Part shown: piece after piece, positions 1 to 12,200 of the stretch
How positions within the stretch are numbered: position 1 is the stretch's first letter
How the letters are laid out: the number at the start of each line of letters is the position of its first letter
Source: Heracleum sosnowskyi
Taxonomy: Eukaryota > Streptophyta > Magnoliopsida > Apiales > Apiaceae
Assembly: GCA_030848705.1 (NCBI GenBank)
Contig: CM061243.1
Span: 114,414,674 to 114,478,673, forward strand
DNA length: 64,000 nt
Reading direction: 5' to 3'
Notes under the pieces: generated by a model
What the model was told of the DNA's origin: nothing
What the model saw: the letters and a program-made list of their open reading frames with translations, nothing else
Databases searched by the model: none
Translations under genes and position numbers: made by a program

Positions 1-2937
1 TAGCTGCGTATTCCACTGCTTAGAGTCTGATAGAAAAAAATCACATACTTTCTCACTTCTAGTGATATTTGTATGACAGTCTTCCACACAGAAATCAAGC
101 TTTGGTTTTAACCAAGCATCGGTAAATGCATTTATCTCCTTGCCATCTCCTAAAATCCATCTAAACCCTTTCCCAATGGCCTCCTTAGCTTGCCATATAC
201 CTGACCATATGAAGCTAGAACCCCCCCCCCCCCCTCGACCAGCTTTCAACACACTCGTTTGAGGGAAATAACGAGCCTTAAAAACTCTTGAAACCAGAGC
301 CTCAGGCCTTGTGATAAATTGCCAAACGTGTTTACCCAGAAGCGCAAGATTGAAACCATGAAGGTCTCTAAAACCAAGCCCTCCACTGCTCTTAGCCATA
401 CTTAAATTCTTCCACGAATGCCACCTAATACCCTTATCAGAAGCAGAATTAGTCTTCCACCAGTAACCGTTCATCATAATTTCTAACTCCGAGCACAAAG
501 ATTTCGGAATCAAGAAGCACGACATACAGTAGCTTGGGATAGCCTGTGCTACATTCCTGATTAACACTGCCTTTCCAGCTTTAGATAACAGTTTGGAATT
601 CCAACTTTGAATACGCTTTCCTACACGATCCTTCAAGAAAGAAAACACCCCCTTCTTCGACCTCCCTATCAAGGATGGAAGTCCTAAATAATTACCTTCA
701 CTCAGATCGTTCCTAACTCCCAGCAACTCCTTGAACTCCTCTTGCTTGTCTCTCCTTACATTAGCACTAAAGAAAATGCCCGATTTCTGAAAATTAATAG
801 CTTGCCCAGAGAGAAGTTCATACCTTGACAAGATAGATTTCACCTCCCCAACTTCATAAGCATGAGCTTTAAAGAAAAGGAATGAGTCGTCTGCAAAGAG
901 TAAATGTGTAACTGCAGGTGCACCAACACAGACTTTACAACCACTGATTCACCCAGCATTGGCAGCATCTCTCAACGCTAGGGACAACCCTTCAACACAA
1001 AAAAGAAAGAGGTAGGGTGATAAAGGGTCACCCTGCCTTAGACCACACTTCGGAATGATAGGCCCAATATTCGCACCATTAAAACAAACTGAATACGAAA
1101 CAGTTGAGACACACAGCATAATCCACTGAATCCACTCACTACTGAACCCCATATGCCACATACGTTCTTTCAAAAACAGCCAATCTACTCTGTCGTAAGC
1201 CTTACTGACATCAAGTTTAAGAGCAATCTCACCTTCCGAACCATAATTCTTCCTCTTCATAAAATGAAGCACTTCAAAGGCCACAAGCACATTATCAGAA
1301 ATGTTTCGACCGGGGACAAAGGCCGATTGATTCTCCGAAATAAGATCAGGCAATATAGCTTTCAGACGATTAGCAAGTACCTTAGCAAGGATTTTGTAAA
1401 GCACATTGCACAGAGCGATTGGTCTCAAATCCTTCATATTATCGGCACCTTCCTTCTTAGGAATTAGCACTATATTCGTATCATTCAAACCCAGAGGAAA
1501 AACATTATCCGCCAACCACCTACGACAACAGTTAAACACCTCAGTTCCTAGACAACTCCAGAAATGTTGGAAAAACGCAGGATTCAACCCGTCGGGACCA
1601 CTAGCTTTATCAGGGTGCATCTGTTTTATTGCCACAGAGAATTCCTCATACGTTAAATCTGCCACCAACCTGTCATTCTGAACATCCGAGATTAACAGGT
1701 CGTTTCTTGTAGTATCAATCTGCCTATCCACTGCATTGCCATGGAAAACCTTCGAAAAATAATCTTTCACCAGAACGCACATTCCCTCATGATCATCAAC
1801 ACTCCTTCCCTCATCATCTTTAAGGATTGTGACACTGTTCAATTTCTTACGCTGAGTCGCAGAAGCATGAAAATAACGGGAGTTAGTGTCCCCCTCCTCA
1901 AGCCAGAACATTTTAGCTCTTTGACGCCAATACGTTTCTTCCTGAGACAACAGGTCATTTAACGTGTTCTTCTCCTTAAAGTAAGCACGGACACTATCAT
2001 CATCCACACAATTTACCAACCCATCAACTATTTCCTTCTGTGCTTTTATTTTGTCACAGAACTTGTGAAAAAAGTTCTTCCCCCACTTAGCCATAAACCC
2101 GGAAACACTTTGCAACTTAGGGATTAAGCTGCTAACTGGTAACTGAGACCAATAAGCCACCACCTCGTTCTTGAATTGAGCTTCCTTCAACCAAACATTT
2201 TCAAAGCGAAACCTGAACTGCTTCATGGGAAGCTTAAAACTCATCAACTCCAGGATAATAGGGTCATGATCAGAGCTTACTGTGTGAGTGACCAAAAGTT
2301 TACACAAGGGAAATTTACTCCACCAAGCTTCACTAGCAAAAGCTCTGTCTAACCTCTCCCTAACCCACTCAGACGTGCCTCTGCCACGTTCCCAAGTATA
2401 CTTGCCTCCCACCAACTCCAATTCAAGCAAGTTGCTGTCCTCCACAGCTAGACGGAATCCATCCAACAAAGACCGGGGATGTAAGACTCTACCCGTCTTG
2501 TCCGAAACATATAGCATATCGTTAAAATCTCCAAAGATACACCAAGGAAGAGGTGATTTGGTTGCTAGACTCCTAATCAGATCCCACGACTCATTTCTCC
2601 TGGTTCTTTCTGGGTAGCCATAAAAACAAGTAAGACGCCAACTATGAGCTCCACTATCCGAGATGCACACATCAATAAAATTATTCGAAGACTCCAAAAC
2701 ACTACAATTAACGCAAGGTTTCCAAAGAATGGCAAGGCCACCCCCACGTCCCATTCTATCTACTGCAAACGAAGAAGAAAAACCAAACTTCACACGAATT
2801 TCATCGATTTTACTACTATACGAGAGAGTTTCCGAAAGAAAAACAAAAACAGGTTTTCGAGACTTTATCAGGTCTCCAAGAACACGAACTGACCGGGCGT
2901 TCCCCAACCCCCGGCAGTTCCAACTGAGGAAATTCAT
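1..2937 (-). pseudogene. LINE ORF2: AP-type endonuclease plus reverse transcriptase, one internal stop, truncated by the edge
   Basis: ORF2 nicks the target DNA and reverse-transcribes the RNA in place. The N-terminus MNFLSWNCRGLGN opens an exonuclease-endonuclease-phosphatase domain (about residues 1-230), with GDFND near residue 140 and SSDHDPI near residue 225. The reverse transcriptase follows, with RPIALCNVLYKI, the palm motif LDVSKAYDRVDW and LRQGDPLSPYLF. A TGA at 949-951 interrupts it. The same frame continues to base 1 and carries the catalytic LLFADDSFLF plus the downstream zf-RVT-like region (SWNSKLLSKAGK, SSFIWSGIWQAKEAIGKGFR). The stop therefore falls just before the FADD catalytic box. 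A 14-base C run (221-234) encodes a short Gly tract and keeps the frame. Any RNase H domain would lie past the left edge. Confidence 0.92.
221..234. repeat. Homopolymer of 14 C inside LINE ORF2
   Basis: An uninterrupted run of 14 C on the plus strand (G on the coding strand) encodes four or five Gly codons in the C-terminal part of ORF2. With exactly 14 bases the frame on both sides matches the family. The tract is a likely slippage and sequencing-error site. Confidence 0.9.
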
Positions 2938-4157
2938 TTCGCCTGGCTGGCTTGCCTAGCAAGCTCAGCCAAAACATAGTCAGACGAAACTACACAATCC
3001 TTATTAGAAAGAGCAACTTCCATGTCTGTACTATCACTATTATGAGAAACTGAACCTTCTCTCTCCACCAAACTGTTTTCCAAGTTGGCGGGCCCAATTC
3101 TTTTTCTTTTTCTTTCCTCTATATTAAGCCCATCTACAACCTCCTCTCCAGGCCCATCAAAACAAATTAATTGTTGATTAGGTCCCGCCTTTTTAGTACT
3201 TTGAAAAGAACCGCCCACACCAGCTGTAGAGATATGCTTACCCTCGCGGTTCCTAAAATTTCTCCCCTTGATTATCTCCCTATCCGTAACTGTGCTCGAT
3301 CCACCCAGATTTTCAGGAATATTGTTGAACCTTCCGATTTTGGCTCCTCAATCTAGATCTCCTTCGTCCCTCAACCATTTACTACGCGCCGGCCCCGCCA
3401 CCCTACGCGGTGGTGCCCTCAACCAGCTACCCCACTCCTTATCGGCTTCTTCCAAGCGCTTATCCAGAAAACGTCTACAGAATCTATCCGTATGTGTGAT
3501 TAGGCCACAGGAGAAACAGAATTCTCCAAGACGTTCATACTTACACGAGACAATCACTTCATCCCCTGCTCTACGAATGATCTTCTTCCTCCTTCTAAGA
3601 GATTTTCTGACATCCAATCTAACCCTCACCCTCATGTACTCACGCCAAATGCCAGTATTGTTTTTCTCATCATATTCCAAGAACTCCCCAAAGAAGCTCC
3701 CTAGTTGTCTTCCAACAGCCTCAGTCATCAGCGCATTTGGCAGATCGTGGATTTGAATCCAAATGTCGAGATGCCATAACTGTACTTGCAAAGGTTCGAC
3801 CCCATCTGGAATGGAGCTAACAGCCAGCATAGCATTATCAAAAGACCAAGGCCCTCCTCTCAGAACCCACTGCAAATCTTCCCTATGATAGAACTGAAAG
3901 AGGAAGATCCCGGCTTCAATCTCCCTGATATTTATCCCCATAGTCGGCTTCCATACATCAGCTAATTTAGATTTCATGGCTCTCTCATTGATGTTCTTCT
4001 CTGTCAAAAACCGTCCAACCAGACACAATTCATATTTATTCCTTGTCTCTTCAGCCTCGGCTCCGATTGCAATAGACTCGTTCTCCTCGTCCTCAATATC
4101 TAAACCCTCAAATTGATCTTCAATGCCTTGATATCTCGCCATAAGACGATAATACAA
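2934..4157 (-). pseudogene. LINE ORF1 protein: DUF4283 plus CCHC zinc knuckle, one internal stop
   Basis: In the family this protein binds the element RNA and forms the RNP used for retrotransposition. The first open stretch (3348-4157) has a DUF4283-type domain at about residues 35-190, with the family signature of a tryptophan-rich stretch (VLRGGPWSFDN) and LWIQIHDLP-like text. It is followed by an Arg/Lys-rich segment and a zinc knuckle, CFSCGLITHTDRFC (C-x2-C-x4-H-x4-C). The frame stops at TGA 3348-3350, but the same frame stays open to 2934 and encodes a polar, basic tail with the NLS-like KRKRI. A single nonsense codon therefore splits the ORF. The start may be the MYYR Met at 4157 or, more likely, the MARYQG Met at 4142. 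The final TGA overlaps the ORF2 ATG. Confidence 0.85.
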
Positions 4158-4260
4158 AAACTCTCACAACCTCAACCTTTCAAATTAGAAAGGAAAAGTA
4201 GAGAGAAAACAAAAACTCTCACAAAACATGGAGAGACACCGATAACAATTCAGTACGTAG

Positions 4261-6652
4261 TATGTTATTTATTCTCCGTAAAACTTACTCTATAATCTAT
4301 ATTCTATATATCCATCTTTCAGAACAAAATGTCACAATTTTTTTAAACAAAAGAGGGACTATGGAGCCCGCAGCCTATAAATCAATGCAAATCTAATTAA
4401 AATATTCCAAAGGTATATGCCAGAAAAGAAGGGTTTCCCTTTCTTTTTTTTTAAACGACCATGTCCAGGCAATCCAGATTCCAGTGTAGAGTGGCCTACA
4501 CTGCAGGCATAGTAGGTTAAAATTTACGAAAAATATAGGCCAAAAATGCTACGGGCCCGGTACGCTTATCGCAGGCTTCCCAGTAATCAGGTCCATTGGA
4601 CAATTTTTTTTTGGGTCAGGAGGTCCACTGGACTTGTCAACTCTAAAAACATCAACAATTCGTGCAGATGGAGTCGAGAGAATTGGAGTTTGGAGATATC
4701 TCTCTACAACATTATTCGGATACATCATATTTGTTTTTAGCAGAAAAGACCTACGTCAAGGACTATTCTAATGACCTTAAAAACTGTTGAAAATTGATTT
4801 TTATTTTTTAATAAATTTTTAGAATTCATCAGCAAAACATATGAACTTAATTGAAAAAACTAATTCAGTTTCAAATTATTCAAAATAATGATCCCGCCTA
4901 ACACTATAACCGTGTCACGTGGTTTAAAAATTGAAGTGGTAGACAGCGAGGGACAGCATAAATTTTTTGTTACATGTTGGGTTTTCTCTTTTTCTCAGTG
5001 TTCATACTTCATACATACTCACTTATACACGGTTTTCTTTAATATTTTATTATTTTTATTTAAATTTTTGTAATTATATATTTTTTGATGAAATTTTAAT
5101 ATATATTTATATATGTATATAATAAATTGGATTTATATATCTAACAATATAAGTATTTTAATTTAATAAATTATTGACATAATCTTTAGTAATCTTTTAG
5201 ATATTAAAATAGAAAAATATTTTTAAATAATAGATCTAACAGTTCGTATTTATTTGCTCTTAAAAAAATCTAAGAGTGACTAAAGTGCAAATAACAAAAT
5301 ATGTGTCTTGTAATGTGCCGAGTTTCTTTTAACATATGTTATTACATTTATTTTTATTAATTATCTTATTTAAATTGAATATTATAAAAAAAATATTAAA
5401 CATGGATTTTATAAGTTTAATATAATAATATTGTCATTATTTATATATTTTGCATGTGCTATTTTTAATTCGAATATGAGTTGTTTCAATTAAAAAATAT
5501 AAAACAGACAATTTACTTAAAAATACAGTTAGTTACTCATTAATAATTATATAAAATTATATTACATATAATGTGTTTTAGCTGAAAAAGGTAATCAATT
5601 ATAAATATGTAATAATATTACCATTTTATATTTATGTTACTTATTTTATTTTTAGAAGATTAGTTGTTTTAGTTAGAACAATAGATAAAATAGGTATTGT
5701 ATTTTAGCTTTAAAAAGCAATTGATTATAAATAAATTGGTTATATATAGGCCCGACCCAAATTATAGATAGGCCTGGTCCAAATCCTGACTGACCGATCA
5801 AATTTTTTAATATTTCGTCTTTAATAATATAGTATAGATTTATTGGTCACTGGGTAAAAATTCAATGTTGGGATCTCAGTGACTAAAATTAAGATCATTC
5901 CGATGCTAGTTGCATTATGCAATCAAATATTTTTATATTTAATAATTTTGTGTCTAACTCACCTAAATTTCATTTAAAATAAAATAATTTATATTATATT
6001 TATGGTTGATTGATGATATGATTAGATGCATATATCATGTATGCATCATTGAATACAAATTTGACACTAATTATGCATTTATGCATATTTGCATTCAAAT
6101 ATGCAAATCCTTTAAAATTGATATTTTTTGCATTTGGTGCCAAATTATAGCAATGATATCAAATTTGATATTGCATTGGACTTGCTAGAGATGATTATAA
6201 TGAATAGGCATGAAAAATGTTTACCATTTTATAAAGAAGCATATGTGTCACACGGTATATATGAAATTGTCATCTTCGATTCTAGAAATTTATGAACCAA
6301 AAGTCCAGAAGGGTTAGAATACTGGATAGTGCCTTTCTTTAACATCTTGAAATTTTAGACAGACTAGTTACTTGATATGAGAGCTCAGGCAGGCGGGCGG
6401 GAGTTTCAAGGTTTGACTTTCCGTCACCCTCAATATTCTGATAATTTATTATGGATATGAAAATAGAAAAATTATGCTTATAAGAGGGACGTCTGTGATC
6501 CAATTTTCGAACAAAAAATAAGTTTTCGAGTGAGAGAAAATATTAGAATATTACATATGATCTGTACAAACAATTTGAGATTTTAGACGGACTTGTTACT
6601 CAACATCAAGAAGTACTTATTTTATTTTTTTGAGCCAAACCAATTACATTAA
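4261..6652. other. AT-rich intergenic DNA, no gene seen
   Basis: Very AT-rich sequence without a long ORF, splice-consistent coding text or clear RNA gene. The text near 5570-5740 (the string agctgaaaaaggtaatcaat, then AT-rich DNA) resembles the text near 7540-7600, so both may be remnants of one old repeat family. No boundaries could be defined. Confidence 0.6.
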
Positions 6653-7081
6653 TCAAGACCAAATGTCCGAGATTACATAGCGAGAGATATCACTAGGACA
6701 GTGATTCGCCCACATCTGTTCTCTACCAAATGACACTAGTTTAGCAAGGTATTGAGCAACTGAATTACCGCTCCTTTTGACATGAATCCAATCTATCATA
6801 TTAAAGGAACTGCAAAATGCTAAAATGTCTTCCAGAACACCATCAAAGTCTGAGAGGTATACCGCTGCTTCAGAGAGACGTTGCGTAATAACTTGATAAT
6901 CAGTTACAAGAATTATATTCGAATAGCTCATCCTCTTTGCTAGTTTACCTGCAAGTAGAAAAGCACGACCTTCTGCAATTTCCGATGACCACCAAAACAC
7001 AAATATATACAAGCTCGTACGGATAGGATTTTTTTCTTTATGTGTTACAAAGTTTACAAATTTGGAATGATTGAGGTTCAA
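6653..7081 (-). pseudogene. Fragment of an RVT_3-type RNase H domain (retroelement remnant)
   Basis: A 142-residue minus-strand frame contains the plant RVT_3 RNase H pattern. This is AEGRAFLLAGKLAKR, then an aspartate strand (ILVTDYQVITQRL), then FDGVLEDILAF and HVKRSGNSVAQYLAKL, where the family normally reads RxxNxxAHxLA. The ending (SDISRYVISDIWS) resembles the C-terminus of plant LINE-derived RNase H proteins. The N-terminal half of the domain is missing or unrecognisable; the first 30 residues do not fit. No RT precedes it. It is probably the 3' tail of a 5'-truncated LINE, separate from the element at 1-4260. Confidence 0.6.
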
Positions 7082-8149
7082 GTGAATCTCAATACCGATT
7101 ATTTAGATATTTCATTTTAATATTTTAAACTTAAGGAATACCAGATTGTTTTTAATAATTGTTATTTTTATTATTTACATTCAAATAATTAAATAATTAA
7201 TAAATAATTAAAAGTTTTAAAATAAATAAGTAGACGTTTTAAATTTTTTAAGTAATTAAAGATTTTAAAATAAATAAGTAACATTTTGCCCTTTATATAT
7301 TTGGGAAAAAAAGTTTTTAGTAAAAAAAAAACATATCTTAGAAAAAGATAATTGCCCGTAATTAAAAGTATTAAAATAGATTTTAAAATAAATAAGTAAA
7401 AGTTTGCTCCTGATATTTTTGAAAAAAGACGGGTTTTAGCAAGGAAAAATAGAAAAAATAACATATTTTAGTTGAAAAATATAATTGTCCGTGATTTTTA
7501 GAAAAAGAGGGGATTTTGTTAAAAAAATGAAAAATAGAAAAAGTAATGTATATTAGCTGAATAAATAATTAATTATAAATAATATTATTATTTAATTATA
7601 TTTTTTAATAAATAAAATAATTAAGTAAAATACGTTATAGATTTGAAGTATTTCGTTTCATGATATGTCAATTATCGATCAAATGACTTAGTTAGACTTA
7701 GAAAGAAGGCGTCAACTAAATATGATTTATGAATATTTTAAAGATCAAAATTTAAACGAGCTTAGAGATTTCAAAATATTTTTAAAATTTCTTATTAATT
7801 GATTAATATTTTTTTTTTATATTTATACATGGAGATCCCCACCATGTCAACTAAACATTTAAAAACTGAAAGCGTATAGAAACATTTTTGAGAATTATAA
7901 TATTTTTTGAATTTAAATGTCTATTTAAAAACCAAGTAGACATTGTATACGGTGAAATTGACGAGGCACGTTGACTAGCAAGCACCAAGCAGCCGAGATA
8001 AACAAGTTGAACTACAAAAGCAAGGAAGCTGAGTTGAGAAGGACAATTATCATTAAAAAATGTATGTATCTCTACTTCTATACATATACAGACAATGCTG
8101 TACAAAACTCTCAACAACATTTTGTGATATAATTACATCACTGCACATA
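7082..8149. other. AT-rich intergenic DNA upstream of the USP-kinase-U-box gene
   Basis: No coding text was recognised. It includes the degenerate tandem repeats at 7256-7570. The last few hundred bases presumably hold the promoter of the downstream gene, but no TATA box could be assigned with confidence. Confidence 0.5.
7256..7570. repeat. Degenerate AT-rich tandem repeat, unit about 115 bp
   Basis: Two good units start at about 7262 and 7376. Both begin agattttaaaataaataag and continue through a tttgccc/tttgctc block, a run of A, acatatcttag/acatattttag and ataattg(c/t)ccgt. A third, more degraded unit follows from about 7491. The copies differ by many substitutions and small indels, so the array is old. 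Confidence 0.55.
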
Positions 8150-8322
8150 TTTTGCCTTTTGGGTTTGCACCACCTGCTTCACGCTTGCATGATCTTCTCA
8201 TTTTCCACCAAATTTCTTGCTCAGATTTTCAAGAATTAGCTGTTTTTTAAGAGAATTTTGATGGGTTTTCAACATATTCAAATGGGTCCGGAGGAAATTT
8301 ATAGTTGAAGTCTTTAAGGATA
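8150..8322 (+). other. Possible 5' untranslated exon of the USP-kinase-U-box gene
   Basis: The first coding segment (from 9190) is preceded by a splice-acceptor-like sequence (ttttgcaatag ending near 9186), which implies a 5' UTR intron. A donor-like taaggatag|gtatgtttc sits at about 8322, downstream of a pyrimidine-rich, non-AT-run stretch. The pairing and the exon start are inferred; transcript data would be needed to place them. Confidence 0.35.
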
Positions 8323-8540
8323 GGTATGTTTCTTCTAGTATATGCTATATTGCTCAGAATATTCTTTTGTAGTATATAATTTTTTTAGTATTTGTGTTTA
8401 AACAATTAAATTTAGACTTTGAAGTCAGATTGTGCAGGTATGTAGTTGGAAGTTGCTTTATTGATTTTTGTGAAATTTTAATTTTTTAAGGCATGTTTTG
8501 ATTGTAATTTTTGTGAGAGTGGGAAAATATATGTTTTTTT

Positions 8541-9285
8541 CTTCTTCTTTTGATTTCTTGTTAAATTTCAAGAACTTGTTTCTTTTCCTGTTATCTGATT
8601 ATTAAGGGTAATTAATCTGTTTAAGATCATGTCTTGTTTTGTGATCCTTGGGAAGTAAGTGTAAATATTGTTTATATGTAAGCATTGATTGCTGTAAGTA
8701 AATTCTTAGGATTCAGGTTGTTGATTTTCTTTCACATTTTGCTGTAATTTAATTGGAATGGAGCTATTTATTTTGATGCATGTTATTATGCTATAGAACC
8801 TGTACATGAGAAGTGGCAAATTTGGAGGAGAGTGAAACTGTTGAAGGCCTTCTTTTTTGTAATTTTTGCTATAATTGGAAAAGGTTTTTTTTTTTTGGTA
8901 ACCTAAAGAAGAGATTTGTTTTTCTCCTTTTGATTTCTTGTTAAAATTTTTAAGAACTTGTTTTCTGTTATCATGCTTTGTTATATCTGATTAAGGGGAA
9001 TTTATTTGTTTTGAGTTTAAGATCATGTCTTGTTCTGTGATCTTTGGATAGCAGATGATAGTTTTTTCATATGTAAGTATTGATAGCTTTAGAAAAAATT
9101 CTAAGGACATGTAATTGATTTTCCGCATTTTGCTGTGATTTAATTGGAATGAAGCTATTTTTCTGATGCATACTATTTTGCAATAGGACATGTACAAGAG
9201 AAGTGGCATAAAAATGGAGGATAGTGAAACTGTTGAAGGTCTTCTTTCGTTGCCACCTCCAATTGTTGCTATAGCTATCAATGGA
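8541..9285. repeat. Tandem duplication (about 380 bp) of the intron end plus start exon of the downstream gene
   Basis: Copy 1 is about 8541-8880 and copy 2 about 8921-9285. Shared blocks in order are ttttgatttcttgttaaa, aagaacttgtt, taagatcatgtcttgtt, gatttaattggaatg.agct, gatgcat..tatt.tgc and agtgaaactgttgaagg. Copy 2 contains the used start codons (9190, 9214). In copy 1 the matching ATGs are lost (aacctgtacatgagaagtggc, with the second ATG changed to TTG) and the start of the USP coding text has a deletion of about 12 bp. Copy 1 is therefore a dead duplicate of the start exon. Confidence 0.8.
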
Positions 9286-12200
9286 GATTCAAATAGTAAA
9301 TATGTAGTTAAGTGGGCACTGGATAAATTTGTTCTTGAAGGCAATATGATGTTCAAGTTATTACATGTCCGGCCTATGGTTACGACAGTTCCGACCCCAA
9401 GTAAGTTATTTCATTCTTTACCATCATATCACGGTGATTAAGGGCTTCATTTAATCACATAAATTGTAATATCGTAGTAAATAATGAGTTTGTAGATTAA
9501 GGGCATCCTTCAATTACTTAGTGAAATATCACGGGTAATTTTTTTTTAGCACTTTTGGATTAAACAGTATACAGTTGACAAAAGTTAGAGAGTTTTTGCT
9601 AAGAAATATGCGCTCGACGAGAATAAGTGACATGAAATTTTATCAAAATGGAAGCAAGCCCAACTGACCAAAAGAAGAAGACAAATCATATTCTCTTGTT
9701 TTCTGATAGCAGTGGGAAATTTCATTCCCATAACAGAAGTGCGAGATGATATAGTTGCTGCTTACGTAAAGGAAGTGGAGTGGCAAACTGATGAAAAACT
9801 TATTCTTTTCAAAAAGATGTGTGCTCAAAGAAAGGTTAGGCTCATTTGAAAATTGTCAAAGAGCACAAGTTTAAAGAGTCTGGCTTCATGTATTATTCAA
9901 CTTACAGGTACAAGTAGAAGTTCTACAAATCGAATCAGACGATGTTGTAAATGCAATAGCGGGTGAGGTTGCTAGATGTAACATTAAAAGGCTTGTTATT
10001 GGAGCTTCATCTCGTGGCATTTTTTCGAGGTATGAACTTATAATGTGCTTCAAACTGCAACTAATTTTACCTGTTCGTCTGTTAGATGGTGAAGCGTGTT
10101 CCATATATGCTTTAGCATACTCCTGCATGCTAAAGTGGATGATATGATCTTTTTGAGCTGACATTTAAATCTGGGTGACATAGGAAAATGACGTTCTCCC
10201 CGTGGATGAAAAAATGTTAGTGTTATTAAATCATGTAGGAGTAGGACTTTAAATGCTTTGTGTAATTAACGCCAGTAGTTGACAGTAAGCTGCGATGCAA
10301 TTTACATCAATAACTGCTTTTGGTGAAAGGTACCGTTGAAAATATTAACCTAATTGAATATGCGTTACTTTTCCGTGTCAATTATTTAAAAAATCAACAA
10401 TGGTCAGTCAAGTAATGATAAGGAAAAGTAAGTACCATTGGAAATATCAACTTATTGAATATGCATTACTGTTCTTTGTCAATTACTTAGGAAACCAACA
10501 ATAGTCAATCAAGTAATGATAAGGAAAGTTATCAAGACACGATGTATGAGATGTATATATCTAGCTTATTCAGGAGAAAACATCAGAGAAAATTCCGAAT
10601 CTCCAATATGTAAAGAATAATGACTTTTCAAGATTCTCTCAAGTTTAACATCCCATACTTATATTATACAATGAAGTGCGAAAGTACAAATTACATCTGA
10701 TTAAGGTGAAAACCTAATTTGTTTTAGCACAAAACATTTTATCAAATGACATCATCTCAGTCAAACTTCTCTTTTAGCATGCGTGGGAAAAGTGTTCTCC
10801 CTCTAGTAAACCACTACTGGATGTTCACCTTGATTTACCTGTGCTGTTGGAAGCCTTATGTCATATTATCGTGTGCTGTGTTATTAACTGAAAATGACTA
10901 GAGTCCTTCAATGAGTCATGTCCACGTCTAGGTTTTTAATCTCCTTTGTCAAGCATTAACTGCATCCTTAAGTTTAGGGGAGTGGCCATTAAGCATTTGG
11001 TTATTTGTAAACTTGCTGGATTTAAAGAGTTTTATGTAAATTAGCAACAAAAAAAAAAGGATTCATAATGCGTTGTCTAAAGAGGCAAAGACCCTTCTCT
11101 TAGAATTTGTCCCTATAACCAAGTCCCTACTTGTTCATGTATCCTTAGTGCATTTAATATTTTGCATAGCAGAAAATTTGCAACAGTATCACACTGGTCA
11201 TAAACAATGGTACCTTCGTAGCATGGTCAAGCTCCGTCAATTAAAAATAAAAAACTTGTTAATAAGTGAACGGAAAATTCTTTTACCAAAAAGGATAATA
11301 ACCATAATCAAGTATAAAGGAACTGTGACAAAGATGATGGTTCACTCACATAACTGCATGTGGTTAGGGCCTTATTGAGAATACCTTTGTACCAAGGAGA
11401 TTCTGGTAAATGCATTTATCCGAGGTTGCACACATGGGGGAAGGGATTAAAACCTGTCGGTGTTGTGTTCTTTTTTGTAAATCTCTTGATACTTTCAACT
11501 TGCTTTGATAGATGTTTCGTTCTGAAGAAATACGAATTAAATTCCAACCCCCCTCTCCCTCTTTCTTTTCAAGAATAAAATAAAAAGCTTTTGGCATCTA
11601 AATACTCCAAGGTGATATCTTTTTTTTTTGTTGAAAACTTAGGGGAAGGCGATTGTCCTCTAGAATTTCAGAAGGCACGCCAAGCTATTGCACGGTATAT
11701 GCAGTTTCAAAAGGAAAACTTTCATCTGTCCGCCCATCTGATTCAGAGACAAGTGAAAATATGAAGGACAACACGAGTGATAGTAGTTGTTCTACCAGCA
11801 GCTCTTCACGTTATAGTTTCAGCTCACAAGCAGGTTAGGTGCTTCTTTATGTAATATTATGCGTCACAGCAATTGCATATTGCATTTGTGCATTCTCATT
11901 CATGCCTATAAAAAGTGGTCCACTAGCTTAAAGTACATAGTAACTGTTAAATGGAATTTAAACTACACTCAAATTGATCACTTATCTGCTGCTTCCTCCG
12001 AACTCCTTTAGATACCCCAGTATGCAACATAATTATTGTCAAACACCAAAATTGTACTTGGTCCCTAATCCCTATAAGTTGAATCCCCAGGTATACCCGT
12101 GCAGAGAAAAGTCATATTAGGAGCTTCCTTAAGATTCATAAAATTGTTTATGTTAAGTAGATCTAATCTAACACATCACATCACATCACTATACTGCACA

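Larger units (their letters stand above)
1..4260 (-). mobile_element. L1-type LINE (non-LTR retrotransposon), 3' end cut by the window edge
   Basis: Two minus-strand ORFs lie in the LINE order. ORF1 is a DUF4283 plus CCHC-knuckle protein (4157 to 2934). ORF2 is an endonuclease plus reverse transcriptase (2937 to beyond base 1). ORF2 begins inside the ORF1 stop (ATGA overlap). There are no LTRs. The 5' end is estimated near 4260, where the pyrimidine-rich leader (read on the minus strand) gives way to AT-rich DNA; no target-site duplication can be checked because the 3' end is missing. This architecture is that of plant L1/Cin4-like elements. Each ORF has one internal stop, so the copy as read is non-autonomous. 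The 5' boundary is approximate. Confidence 0.9.

Noticed and set aside
221..234. Frameshift in LINE ORF2 at the 14-C run
   Set aside because: A first reading seemed to shift frame, but counting 14 bases gives Gly codons followed by SSFIWS in the same frame, so no frameshift is needed.
11073..11578. Plus-strand frames between exons 3 and 4 of the USP-kinase-U-box gene
   Set aside because: They show no family similarity, and exon 3 joins exon 4 in the right phase without them; intron sequence.
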